This document shows, piece after piece, positions 9,541 to 17,418 of a stretch of 64,000 nt of DNA (position 1 is its first letter; every line of letters starts with the position of its first letter). The position numbers and the translations under genes are program-made. This DNA comes from Malaciobacter halophilus (GTDB lineage: Bacteria > Campylobacterota > Campylobacteria > Campylobacterales > Arcobacteraceae), in assembly GCF_002837275.1 (NCBI RefSeq), contig NZ_NXIF01000005.1:1-64000 (forward strand), given 5' to 3'. Below the pieces are notes generated by a model. It ran no database searches. It was not told the DNA's origin and was given only the letters and a program-made list of their open reading frames with translations.

Positions 9541-9562
9541 AAACGCACCTTTATTTAATTTT

Positions 9563-9581
9563 GATAATTATAATCATTAAA
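9563..9581 (-). promoter_or_regulatory. Fur box covering the promoter of the PepSY operon
   Basis: GATAATTATAATCATTAAA matches the 19-base Fur consensus (GATAATGATAATCATTATC) at 16 positions. On the minus strand it contains TATAAT, a likely -10 box of the operon, so Fur binding would block RNA polymerase directly. It lies between the DUF3649-like start and serS. Confidence 0.72.
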
Positions 9582-9660
9582 CTATGAATAAAAACTTAAT
9601 AATATTTATAACATGATAAGAATAAGTAAATCGCAAAGCAATCACATAGAAAAAATTAGA

Positions 9661-9666
9661 TATAAT
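9661..9666 (+). promoter_or_regulatory. -10 box of serS
   Basis: TATAAT within GATATAATG predicts a start near base 9673 and a leader of about 22 bases before the serS ATG. The ribosome site is weak (GAAAG). Confidence 0.5.
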
Positions 9667-9694
9667 GGCAAAAATTTTATGATGAAAGATAGTT

Positions 9695-10939
9695 ATGATA
9701 GATATAAAGTTACTACAAAAAGATTATGAAACTACTGCAAATGCTCTAAAAAGAAAGGGTGTTGCTCAAGAATTACTTGATAGTTTAAAAACAATCTCAC
9801 AAGATGCTAAAGTAAAAAGACAAAGTATGGAAGAGGTTACTGCTGAACAAAATAGACTATCAAAAGAGTTTGGAAGATATAAAAAAGAGGGACTTGATAT
9901 AGCACCATTACAAAAAAATATTGGTGAGTTAAAATCAAAAAAACAAGATTTAGAAGATGAAGTAAGAGTTTTAGAAGAGAAATTAACTTCAATTGCTTTG
10001 GGTGTTCCAAACTTTCCAGATGAAAATGTTCCAAATGGTGAAAGTGAAGATGAAAATGTTGTTTTAGAAACTATTGGAGAAAAACCTTCTTTTGATTTTG
10101 AACCAAAGGAGCATTGGGATTTAGGTGAAAAAAATGGATGGTTAGATTTTGAAAGAGGAGTAAAGCTAGCTAAATCTAGATTTTCAGCTATGAAAGGAGT
10201 TGCTGCAAGATTAGAAAGAGCATTGATTAATTATATGCTTGATTTTAATAGACAAAGAGGTTTTGAAGAGTGGTATGTTCCTTTTATGGCAAACTCAAAT
10301 ACTTTGCAAGGTACGGGACAACTTCCTAAGTTTGAAGATGATTTATTTAAAATTGAGGGTGAGGACTTATATCTTATTCCTACAGCTGAGGTAAGTCTTA
10401 CGAATCTTTATAGTGATGAAATAATTGCAGTTGATGAACTACCTTTAATGTTAACTTCATATACTCCATGTTTTAGAAAAGAAGCAGGAAGTGCAGGGCG
10501 TGATACTAGAGGATTAATTAGACAACATCAATTTGACAAAGTTGAAATGGTAGCAATTACTAAACAAGAAGACTCAGAAGAAGTATTTGAAAAAATGGTT
10601 GCTTGTGCTAGTGATTTATTGACTTCTCTTGGACTTGCACATCAAAAAGTGATGCTTTGTACAGGTGATTTAGGATTTAGTGCTGCAAAAACAATTGACT
10701 TAGAAGTTTGGCTTCCAGGACAAAATAAATATAGAGAAATCTCTTCAATCTCAAATACTAAAGAGTTTCAAGCAAGACGTGCAAAAATTAGATATAAAGA
10801 GAATAAAAAGAATATTTTAGCACATACATTAAATGGTTCTTCTTTAGCAGTAGGAAGAACTTTAGTAGCTATTATGGAAAACTATCAACAAGAAGATGGT
10901 TCTATAAAAATACCTGAAGTACTTAAAAAGTATATGTAA
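9695..10939 (+). CDS. serS: Seryl-tRNA synthetase
   Basis: The 414-residue class II synthetase charges tRNA-Ser with serine. The N-terminal coiled-coil arm (about residues 25-105) binds tRNA. The catalytic core shows motif 2 ([20 protein letters not shown]) and motif 3 ([19 protein letters not shown]), and its length is normal. It is transcribed alone on the plus strand from a TATAAT promoter and ends at a strong hairpin 17 bases after the stop codon. Nothing unusual is seen. Confidence 0.97.
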   Translation: MIDIKLLQKDYETTANALKRKGVAQELLDSLKTISQDAKVKRQSMEEVTAEQNRLSKEFGRYKKEGLDIAPLQKNIGELKSKKQDLEDEVRVLEEKLTSIALGVPNFPDENVPNGESEDENVVLETIGEKPSFDFEPKEHWDLGEKNGWLDFERGVKLAKSRFSAMKGVAARLERALINYMLDFNRQRGFEEWYVPFMANSNTLQGTGQLPKFEDDLFKIEGEDLYLIPTAEVSLTNLYSDEIIAVDELPLMLTSYTPCFRKEAGSAGRDTRGLIRQHQFDKVEMVAITKQEDSEEVFEKMVACASDLLTSLGLAHQKVMLCTGDLGFSAAKTIDLEVWLPGQNKYREISSISNTKEFQARRAKIRYKENKKNILAHTLNGSSLAVGRTLVAIMENYQQEDGSIKIPEVLKKYM

Positions 10940-10955
10940 TTTATCTTTACTATTT

Positions 10956-10985
10956 AGTAGGAAACTTTTAGTTTCCTACTCTTCT
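10956..10985 (+). terminator. serS terminator
   Basis: A perfect 11-base inverted repeat AGTAGGAAACT / AGTTTCCTACT with a TTT loop (10956-10980) is followed by CTTCT, a modest U-rich tail. Confidence 0.7.
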
Positions 10986-11053
10986 AAAAATTAAATTCGC
11001 AATTTTAATAATACATTCACATCTATTTATCAATAATTTAAGAAGTAAATTTT

Positions 11054-11105
11054 AATTCTCTCTTTAGTTCATAGTTAGGAATGAGAATGACTAAATGAGA
11101 GAATT
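11054..11105. repeat. Imperfect inverted repeat next to the candidate small RNA
   Basis: AATTCTCTCTTTAGT (11054-11068) faces ACTAAATGAGAGAATT (11090-11105), pairing along 15 bases with one bulged base and a 21-base loop. It lies directly beyond the T-run of the small RNA on the minus strand. It has no U-tract of its own, so it is not an obvious terminator. Confidence 0.6.
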
Positions 11106-11179
11106 AAAAAAAAGACAAAAGAAGTTTTGTAAGACTTATTATGTAGGGAAGGAGACATATATATAAGTAAAACTTCTTT
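11106..11179 (-). ncRNA. Candidate small RNA: single hairpin, U-tract, all-pyrimidine loop
   Basis: Starting at the A predicted by the promoter (base 11179), the minus strand reads AAAGAAGTTTT, which pairs with AAAACTTCTTT (11118-11128). Inside lie a second helix ACTTAT/ATAAGT and a short ATGT/ACAT stem closing the loop CTCCTTCCCT (11145-11154). The hairpin is followed by TTTGTC and nine T residues. The whole transcript would be about 74 bases. The loop is complementary to AGGGAAGGAG, a Shine-Dalgarno-like sequence. Helicobacter pylori RepG also acts through a C/U-rich terminator loop, but I see no sequence relation. Expression is untested. Confidence 0.6.
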
Positions 11180-11227
11180 GACCGTATTATATAACTTTAT
11201 AAAAATTATATACTTGATTTATATCAA
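11179..11227 (-). promoter_or_regulatory. Crp/Fnr-activated promoter of the candidate small RNA
   Basis: TTGATTTATATCAA (11214-11227) is a perfect TTGAT-N4-ATCAA box centred at 11220.5. On the minus strand TATAAT occupies 11191-11186 and predicts a start at 11179, exactly 41.5 bases from the box centre, which is the class II activator spacing. The same geometry is found at nrfH and napA. Confidence 0.75.
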
Positions 11228-11319
11228 ATAAAAGTAAACTTTTAGTAAATTTTTTAATAAAAAAGAGATTCTTGTAATAAAATTCTAAAATTTATAGATA
11301 AATTACTATAAAATAATAA

Positions 11320-14300
11320 TTATAGTAATTTTCTATTTCTAAATGCAAGTGCAATTATAAAGAGTATAATAAGTGCACTTACTGGAACAAAAGTAGGAAT
11401 AGGTACAGGGTCACCAGCTGCATAAGAATGTTTTCCACTTAAATAGTAGTTTACTCCAAAATAAGTCATGATAATTGAAGCATAACTTATAAGTGATAAT
11501 ACTGCATATAAAAACTCTGTTAAAATACCTTTTATATAGCGTAAATGAATAATCACAGCATAAATTAAAATAGATACTAATGTCCATGTCTCTTTTGGAT
11601 CCCAACCCCAATATCTACCCCAAGATTCATTTGCCCAAATACCTCCTAAAAAGTTACCTATTACTAATAAAACTAATCCTATTAAAAGTGACATCTCATT
11701 TATTCTATTGGCTTCTTTTATACTTAGAAGAATAGAAAAGAAGTTTTCATTTTCTTTATTTTTATTTATTAAAGCAAAAAGAGTTAAAGCTATAAAACCA
11801 AGTAAAGCACTTAATCCTAAAAAGCCATAACTTGCAGTAATAACACTAACATGAATAGTAAGCCAATATGATTTTAAAACAGGTGCTAAAGTCGTAATTT
11901 GTGGTTCCATCCAGCTTAAATGAGCAACAAATAGTGTAATTCCACTTAATATACCAGTTGTTGCTAATGCAAGATTTGATTGTCTTGAGAAAAACATCCC
12001 TGATAATACTATTGCCCAAGCAATATAAATCATTGATTCATAACCATTTGACCAAGGAGCATGACCTGCTACATACCATCTAAGTGCAAGTCCAAAAGTA
12101 TGAACAATAAATCCTAAAGTAAGTAATATAAGAGTGATTTGTGTAAACTTTTTTATATTAAGATTTTGTTTAAAAATATTTATAAAAACAGTTATTAAAA
12201 GAGTAAATCCTAAAATCAAATAATAAGGTGTTAATCTTTCAAAAATGTTATATTTATTAAACATTAATTCTGCTTGTATTTTCCATTTTGTTGGTATTAT
12301 ATGTGTTGCATATTTTTTTTGAAATAGTTTAATTTCATCTAATTTTTCATTAACTTCATCCCAAGAGCTACTATTTTCATTTGCTTGTTTTAAAGTAATA
12401 AAATAGTCTTGCATAAGTTGTTTTATATTAAGTGCTTGTTCTTTTGGCATACTAATATCAGAACTATCATCTAAAACTCTTAACGCAATAGAAGGAGCAA
12501 CCCATCTATTTTTTTCATCATAAGCTATTGGAAAAGCTTTAAAAAAATCTCCTATAAATAATGAATATGCAATATTTAATCTTTCATCAACTTTGATTAG
12601 TTCTTTGTCAAGTTTTGTTCTATTTATAGGTTTTTTTGTATTAGCTTTTTCTAAAAGATTTTGAAGTTTATATTTCCCATCTTTTGTATATATATCATTA
12701 AAACTTATAGCTTTTTTATTTTTATCAATTTTTAAAATCTCTTTTAATTTATCGTTTTTTATTTTTATAAATTCAACACTTTGCCAAACTTTTGGGTATA
12801 ACATCATACTTAAAAAGAATTGGTTTTCATCAAGATTAAAAATCTTATCTTTTCTTGCTATTTTATTTACAATTTCAATAGCTAGTGAGTTAACTGGTTT
12901 TATTCTTCCTTGATAATCTTGAATTAAAAAACTTCCAAAATAATCTGAATGTTCTTTATCAATATTTTTAATACTGCTAATTAACTCTTCATTAATTACA
13001 TTTTTTGCAAAAGATGGTGTATTTAGACCAAGTAGTAAAAAAAGTGTTAATAAAATTGAATTTGAAACATTTTTTAATTTGTAATCTCTTTTTATCTGTT
13101 CAATATTAAACTTTTTGTTACTTAGTTTTCTAAATCTTCCATTTTTACTAAAAAGATTTAAAAACAGACCTGTAAAAAGTAAGAAATATCCAATGTATGT
13201 AGGTATTTTTCCTGGGTCTTTATTTACTGATAATATTGTTGCAGTTTCATCTTGTTTATAAGAAGATTGAAAAAATCTATATCCTTTATAATCTAAAGTA
13301 TTATTCATATAGATTCTATAAAATTTATTCTCTTTTAAATTTTTATCAACTATTTCAATATCACTTAAATATGATGATGGAGAGTTAGAACCAGGGTATC
13401 TATCAAGTTGAAAATCTAATAATTTTATGCTAAAAGGAAGAGTTATAGGCTTAGAACCCCACTGTAATTTAAAATTTATTCCTTGAAAAGTTGTTTTAGA
13501 AATAAACCCTTTATTTGAGCCACCTTTTCCATATAAAGCAATTTTTTTACTTTTGTTATTAAAGATTAAATCAACTAAAATAGCATCTAGCTGATTTTCT
13601 TTTTTTATTTGATTGTTTTGTGCACTCACAACTTTTAAAGTACCTTTTACACTTGCTTGTTTAATCATAAATTGAGTTTGCCCCACTTTATATACTCTTG
13701 TTTTAGATAAAATTATCTCTTTATTTGCTGGAATTATTCCATCTTTTTTATTTTCAATTGAATACCACGCAGTAGAGATATTTGCTTTATATAAAATTTG
13801 TCCATTTTTTTTAGTTGTGATTGTTACAAGAGGTCTTTTATAATCTTTTAGTTGTTTATTTAATGCAAAATCTAAAAATTGTGTCTTTTTTAGTTGTGTA
13901 TCTTTTAAGTCTATACTTTTAACTCCACTAAATGTTGATACTACTATATTTGCCATTGGAATACCATTTTCATCATCAACTATTTGTTCAATAGCATTTG
14001 GTACAAATTTATCAAATTTAATTTTGATATTTTTATTTTTAAAATTAAAATTATGTTCAAAATTTGTTTGATTAAGTTTAGTCATTAAAACTTTTTGCTC
14101 ATATTTTAAATTTTCATTTTGTCTATTTGCTTCTATTTGAATATATTCATCAAGTGTATAAATGATATTTTGTTTTTTACCTTCATCAATTGTCATGGTT
14201 GCTTCATAACCTAAATATCTAGTAAGTGCTGAACCTATAAAAATAAAAATAAAAGAGATATGAATTAATAAAATAAAAAATTTCTTTTTTTGATACATTT

Positions 14301-14505
14301 TAAACCAATAGATGTTAAAAACTACACCTAAAGTTAGTATTAACATTATTAATTCAAACCAAGTTTGTCCATATATGAAAGATTTTGCGCCTAAGGGCCC
14401 AAAGTCATTCTCTACAAAAGTAGCAACTGCACATGCAAGAGCAAAAAATAGCATAAATACAGTCATGATTTCCATACTAAAAAGATTTCTTATTGTTTTT
14501 TTCAT
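11320..14505 (-). CDS. CcsBA-type cytochrome c synthase, probably NrfI-like
   Basis: The 1061-residue fusion joins a ResB/CcsB part (four helices within residues 1-480, with a long periplasmic segment about 100-420) to a periplasmic linker and a C-terminal CcsA part (about 750-1061, eight or so helices). The haem-handling WWD-type motif GGIWANESWGRYWGWDPKET is present. Such proteins export haem and attach it to CXXCH or CXXCK motifs. In Wolinella succinogenes the nrf-encoded homologue NrfI is needed for the CXXCK haem of NrfA, and here the gene follows nrfA, whose first haem site is CWTCK. Dedication to that site is inferred; it could be the general synthase. Confidence 0.92.
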   Translation of the reverse strand: MKKTIRNLFSMEIMTVFMLFFALACAVATFVENDFGPLGAKSFIYGQTWFELIMLILTLGVVFNIYWFKMYQKKKFFILLIHISFIFIFIGSALTRYLGYEATMTIDEGKKQNIIYTLDEYIQIEANRQNENLKYEQKVLMTKLNQTNFEHNFNFKNKNIKIKFDKFVPNAIEQIVDDENGIPMANIVVSTFSGVKSIDLKDTQLKKTQFLDFALNKQLKDYKRPLVTITTKKNGQILYKANISTAWYSIENKKDGIIPANKEIILSKTRVYKVGQTQFMIKQASVKGTLKVVSAQNNQIKKENQLDAILVDLIFNNKSKKIALYGKGGSNKGFISKTTFQGINFKLQWGSKPITLPFSIKLLDFQLDRYPGSNSPSSYLSDIEIVDKNLKENKFYRIYMNNTLDYKGYRFFQSSYKQDETATILSVNKDPGKIPTYIGYFLLFTGLFLNLFSKNGRFRKLSNKKFNIEQIKRDYKLKNVSNSILLTLFLLLGLNTPSFAKNVINEELISSIKNIDKEHSDYFGSFLIQDYQGRIKPVNSLAIEIVNKIARKDKIFNLDENQFFLSMMLYPKVWQSVEFIKIKNDKLKEILKIDKNKKAISFNDIYTKDGKYKLQNLLEKANTKKPINRTKLDKELIKVDERLNIAYSLFIGDFFKAFPIAYDEKNRWVAPSIALRVLDDSSDISMPKEQALNIKQLMQDYFITLKQANENSSSWDEVNEKLDEIKLFQKKYATHIIPTKWKIQAELMFNKYNIFERLTPYYLILGFTLLITVFINIFKQNLNIKKFTQITLILLTLGFIVHTFGLALRWYVAGHAPWSNGYESMIYIAWAIVLSGMFFSRQSNLALATTGILSGITLFVAHLSWMEPQITTLAPVLKSYWLTIHVSVITASYGFLGLSALLGFIALTLFALINKNKENENFFSILLSIKEANRINEMSLLIGLVLLVIGNFLGGIWANESWGRYWGWDPKETWTLVSILIYAVIIHLRYIKGILTEFLYAVLSLISYASIIMTYFGVNYYLSGKHSYAAGDPVPIPTFVPVSALIILFIIALAFRNRKLL

Positions 14506-14531
14506 AAATTAATCCATAAAATATTTAAATT

Positions 14532-14580
14532 TTATAAGTAACACAAGAAGTAAGGAAGATAGGGATTGTGTTACTTATAA
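14532..14580 (-). other. Long hairpin in the ccsBA leader
   Basis: A perfect 15-base inverted repeat TTATAAGTAACACAA / TTGTGTTACTTATAA encloses a 19-base loop that is almost all pyrimidine on the transcribed minus strand (TCCCTATCTTCCTTACTTC). It lies after the nrfA terminator and 27 bases before the ccsBA start. No U-tract follows, so it is better read as an mRNA leader structure than as a terminator. Confidence 0.65.
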
Positions 14581-14595
14581 AAGTTAGAGTATATA

Positions 14596-14623
14596 ATAAA
14601 AAGAGGGAAAATCCTCTTTTTAT
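14596..14623 (-). terminator. nrfA terminator
   Basis: ATAAAAAGAGG and CCTCTTTTTAT form an 11-base stem around a six-base loop, two bases after the nrfA stop codon. The minus-strand 3' arm ends in five T residues followed by ATTATAT. Read-through into ccsBA is likely if the two are co-expressed. Confidence 0.7.
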
Positions 14624-14625
14624 TT

Positions 14626-16119
14626 TTAGTTATAAGAAGTTTTATCTTCTATTCCTTTTGTAGATTCTGGATTATAAAGACCTTTTTTCTCAGCCTCTTT
14701 TTTCCATTGTGGTACTAAGTTTTTGTTGAATCTTTCTTTATCTTCAACAAGTTTTTTAAATGGAAGTCCAATAATTTTTTGAGCTTCTTCTTTAGTTTTA
14801 TACTCAGGTGCCTTATAATCAACAGCTCCATGTTTAGCTAAAATTTTAGCTAATTTGATTCTAGCTTGTCCAGCTTTATCAATAGCAGTTGCTAATACTC
14901 TTAGTGTTTCTTCTGGTGCATGGAAGAAAGCAGGGTGTGAAGCAACAGCATAATCCCATCTCCATTGTGCGTGTCTAATATCTTTTAATACAGGTGCCAT
15001 CTCTTCTTTAGTAGCTCCCACTTCCCAAGCTTTACCAGCTTCTAGGTGCGCAGCAGAGATTTGAACCATAGCTTTTTTATGAAGCTCATTTTTTCTTTCT
15101 CTTTTTTCATTGATATTAGCAAGTAACTCTTTTTCACTAACTCTGTGGCAATTCATACAAGTTTTACTCATATTCTCTAATGGATTACCAATATTGTGGT
15201 CAGTATATTTGATTCCACCCTCTTGTGTATATGGCATGTGACAATCTGCACAAGAAACATTATTTCTTCCATGTGCACCTGTTTTCCACATTTCATATCC
15301 TGGGTGCTGAGCTTTTAACATTGGAGTTTTTGAAATCTTATGTGTCCAATCAGAAAACTCAATTTCATCATAGTATTTTTCCATATCATCAACTGTAAAA
15401 CCATTTTTCCATGGTAATGTAACAACAGCTGCTTTTTTACCACTAGCAGTTTTTCTTTTGTCAAAATAGTACTCTACGTGACATTGAGCACAAACTAATG
15501 TTCTCATATCTTGTTGAGTAGCATCTTCCATTTTTAGTGTACCTTCTGTTGCTAATGCTCTATCAAGATACTTTCTATTTACTTGTAACTCCATTGTTTT
15601 AGGGTTGTGACAGTCCATACATCCAATTGGATTTATAACTTCTGAACCATATTTTGCCCATTTGCCTGTGAAGTACTCTTCTTCACCTTGTTCATCCATT
15701 AATCTTGGAACATCTGGTGATTTACAAGTCCAACATGCAGTTGGCATTGGTCCAGTTTTTTCATCAACTGGTGCTCCTGTTCTTAATGTATTTCTATTGT
15801 CTTCAATTGCATAAAAGTGCCCTCTTGGAGCATTATAATCTTTTGAAAACCCATATCCTGCCCATAACACAACAAGCTCAGGATACTCTTTTAACATATC
15901 ATGGATATCATCAGAGTTTTTAGTCTGTTTCCAAGAATCAAACTGTCTTGGATAGTACTTTCTAAACTCTTCATTTTTTGTTTCCCATCTTTTTTCCATT
16001 TGTGGAACACTGTTAATCTGTTTTTGTTCATCTTTTTTTTCATTAATTGACGCAACTAAAACAGACATTAGTCCAATTGCTATTAAAGAAATAGCAAGAA
16101 GAATTTTATATTTTTTCAT
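14626..16119 (-). CDS. nrfA: Ammonia-forming cytochrome c nitrite reductase, catalytic subunit
   Basis: The 497-residue periplasmic pentahaem enzyme reduces nitrite to ammonium with six electrons supplied through NrfH. After a signal anchor (residues 5-24) it has the lysine-ligated active-site haem motif CWTCK (129-133) and four CXXCH motifs: CMDCH (167), CAQCH (210), CADCH (290) and CMNCH (321). The length matches the family. It is twelve bases downstream of nrfH, in the same orientation, under a Crp/Fnr-type promoter, and is followed by an NrfI-like haem lyase gene. The assignment is firm. Confidence 0.97.
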   Translation of the reverse strand: MKKYKILLAISLIAIGLMSVLVASINEKKDEQKQINSVPQMEKRWETKNEEFRKYYPRQFDSWKQTKNSDDIHDMLKEYPELVVLWAGYGFSKDYNAPRGHFYAIEDNRNTLRTGAPVDEKTGPMPTACWTCKSPDVPRLMDEQGEEEYFTGKWAKYGSEVINPIGCMDCHNPKTMELQVNRKYLDRALATEGTLKMEDATQQDMRTLVCAQCHVEYYFDKRKTASGKKAAVVTLPWKNGFTVDDMEKYYDEIEFSDWTHKISKTPMLKAQHPGYEMWKTGAHGRNNVSCADCHMPYTQEGGIKYTDHNIGNPLENMSKTCMNCHRVSEKELLANINEKRERKNELHKKAMVQISAAHLEAGKAWEVGATKEEMAPVLKDIRHAQWRWDYAVASHPAFFHAPEETLRVLATAIDKAGQARIKLAKILAKHGAVDYKAPEYKTKEEAQKIIGLPFKKLVEDKERFNKNLVPQWKKEAEKKGLYNPESTKGIEDKTSYN

Positions 16120-16131
16120 GACAACTTACCT

Positions 16132-16671
16132 CTATTTCATTTTTTCTTTAACCCCAAGATTATATGGAGTTGATATTAAACTACGAACTTTACCGTGTGG
16201 CACATATTTGTGACACTCCCAGCACTTTCTACCAGTCTCAAGACTTCCGTCTTCACCGCTATGATATTTGTCAGCATTTAGCTTCAATGTCGCACTTTCA
16301 CTTGCATGACATCGAATACAGTTAGCTTGTACACGGCTTGCACCATCATCACTTATTTGAATATTGTTCTCATAAGTGTTTAATGTGAATGCAACTGAGT
16401 GATTCCACCCATCTATTGCTTTTGATTTGTATTTTGCTACAACATCTCCAACAGGTAGGTGACAATCAACACATCCTGCCACATTTTTATGTGAACTTTT
16501 TTCCCAAGTTGCATAGGCTGAATTCATTGTATGACAATTAATACAGGCCTTTGGGTCACTTGATAAATATGACAACATGTTAGATGCATATACTGTGTAA
16601 ACAAAAAGCGAAGCGGCAACAAGAATACTTAAAACTGTTCCATAAACAACAATTTTTTTGTTCTTTTCCAT
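16132..16671 (-). CDS. nrfH: NrfH, membrane tetrahaem quinol dehydrogenase of the nitrite reductase
   Basis: This 179-residue NapC/NirT-family protein has one N-terminal membrane helix (about residues 8-29) and four CXXCH motifs: CINCH (43), CVDCH, CIRCH and CWECH. It oxidises menaquinol and passes electrons to NrfA, with which it forms a membrane complex. It is the first gene of nrfHA. The leader is 19 bases with AAAGGA as ribosome site, and a Crp/Fnr box is centred 41.5 bases before the predicted start. Confidence 0.95.
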   Translation of the reverse strand: MEKNKKIVVYGTVLSILVAASLFVYTVYASNMLSYLSSDPKACINCHTMNSAYATWEKSSHKNVAGCVDCHLPVGDVVAKYKSKAIDGWNHSVAFTLNTYENNIQISDDGASRVQANCIRCHASESATLKLNADKYHSGEDGSLETGRKCWECHKYVPHGKVRSLISTPYNLGVKEKMK

Positions 16672-16689
16672 CCTAAATCCTTTAAGTTA

Positions 16690-16738
16690 CTCTGAAATTA
16701 TAAAATTAATTAAAGGTAACTCTCTTGACTTAAATCAA
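16690..16738 (-). promoter_or_regulatory. Crp/Fnr-activated promoter of nrfHA
   Basis: TTGACTTAAATCAA (16725-16738) is a TTGA-N6-TCAA palindrome centred at 16731.5. TATAAT on the minus strand at 16702-16697 predicts a start at 16690, giving a class II spacing of exactly 41.5 bases. Confidence 0.8.
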
Positions 16739-16949
16739 GAAATTACAATTGAAGTGAATATTCATTCATATTTAATAATTATTGTTTATGTAGTAATAGT
16801 AGTTCTAAAAATTAGTTTAAAAGAAGAAGTAGGCTATATATGGTGTTTTTGAAGCAAGAATCATAAATTAATCTTATACATAGTTTTATTGTTATATTGT
16901 AGTGTTAAATTTGTGTAAATTTATAAATTTCTTAAAAATAAAAATTAAA

Positions 16950-16979
16950 TTTAGCTTTAAGTAAAAAACAATAGCTAAA
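16950..16979 (-). terminator. Terminator at the end of the nap transcript
   Basis: TTTAGCT and AGCTAAA form a 7-base stem eight bases after the stop codon of the small exported protein. A T-rich stretch (TTTAATTTTTATTTTT) follows on the minus strand. There is no clear terminator between this gene and the nap genes upstream. Confidence 0.55.
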
Positions 16980-16986
16980 AAATTTA

Positions 16987-17376
16987 TTATTTTACATAAA
17001 CTTTAAAATCATATGTTTTATTATCAATCTTAACTTTAATATATCCTTTAGTTACTGTATAGTGTTTATAGGTTAATACTTCTGCTATTTTTATCTTTCT
17101 TTTATTAAATATAGATTCAGATTTTTGGAAATATCCTTTAGAATTTCCAATGTACACTTCTGGCTTAGTATGAAAATATTGTCCAAAAACAACAATTTTA
17201 GTGTAACAAGTACCATTATAATCAGCTTTTGTTCTTCTAGTATGTTGTACATTTTCACCATTTCCATGTTCATCAAAGATTCCAATGGCATGGGCACTTT
17301 TAATATTTGTTGAAGCACTATAAAGGTTTAAAGATAAAAAAAGTAAAACTACTTTAAAAAAAATCAATTTTTTCAT
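16987..17376 (-). CDS. Small exported protein of unknown function at the end of the nap operon
   Basis: I do not recognise a family. The 129 residues begin with a signal peptide (1-21, ending LYSAS), so the mature protein should be periplasmic. The rest is basic and tyrosine-rich with a single cysteine (NGTCYTK) and a lysine-rich C-terminal half with alternating hydrophobic and polar residues typical of beta strands (VKIDNKTYDFKVYVK). It starts 42 bases after the PAS gene on the same strand with no terminator between, so it is probably co-transcribed with nap. There is no haem or metal motif. Confidence 0.7.
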   Translation of the reverse strand: MKKLIFFKVVLLFLSLNLYSASTNIKSAHAIGIFDEHGNGENVQHTRRTKADYNGTCYTKIVVFGQYFHTKPEVYIGNSKGYFQKSESIFNKRKIKIAEVLTYKHYTVTKGYIKVKIDNKTYDFKVYVK

Positions 17377-17418
17377 AAGTAATTTTACTCTTTTAATGTG
17401 AAAGATTTGTGTAGTTTT

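Larger units (their letters stand above)
10940..11319. other. Gap of 380 bases between convergent serS and ccsBA, containing a candidate small RNA gene
   Basis: No protein-coding frame is convincing here. The gap holds, in order, the serS terminator, an imperfect hairpin (11054-11105), a minus-strand hairpin with U-tract (11106-11179), a -10 box and a Crp/Fnr box (11214-11227), and a weak AT-only hairpin (11300-11331) at the ccsBA stop codon. An activator site and promoter between two convergent genes are not needed by either neighbour. Confidence 0.8.
16672..16986. other. Gap of 315 bases upstream of nrfH
   Basis: It holds the nrfHA promoter and Crp/Fnr box on the nrfH side and the terminator of the preceding small-protein gene on the other. 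Between them (16739-16949) I see only AT-rich sequence with a short palindrome TGAATATTCA and no coding signal. Confidence 0.7.

Noticed and set aside
11300-11331. AT-only hairpin at the ccsBA stop codon as terminator
   Set aside because: The 10-base stem AAATTACTAT/ATAGTAATTT has a single G-C type pair per arm, covers the stop codon and is too weak to call with confidence.
16658-16852. Plus-strand open frame of 64 codons across the nrfH promoter
   Set aside because: It runs through the Crp/Fnr box and the -10 box of nrfH, has no ribosome site and an implausible hydrophobic composition for a start in that place.
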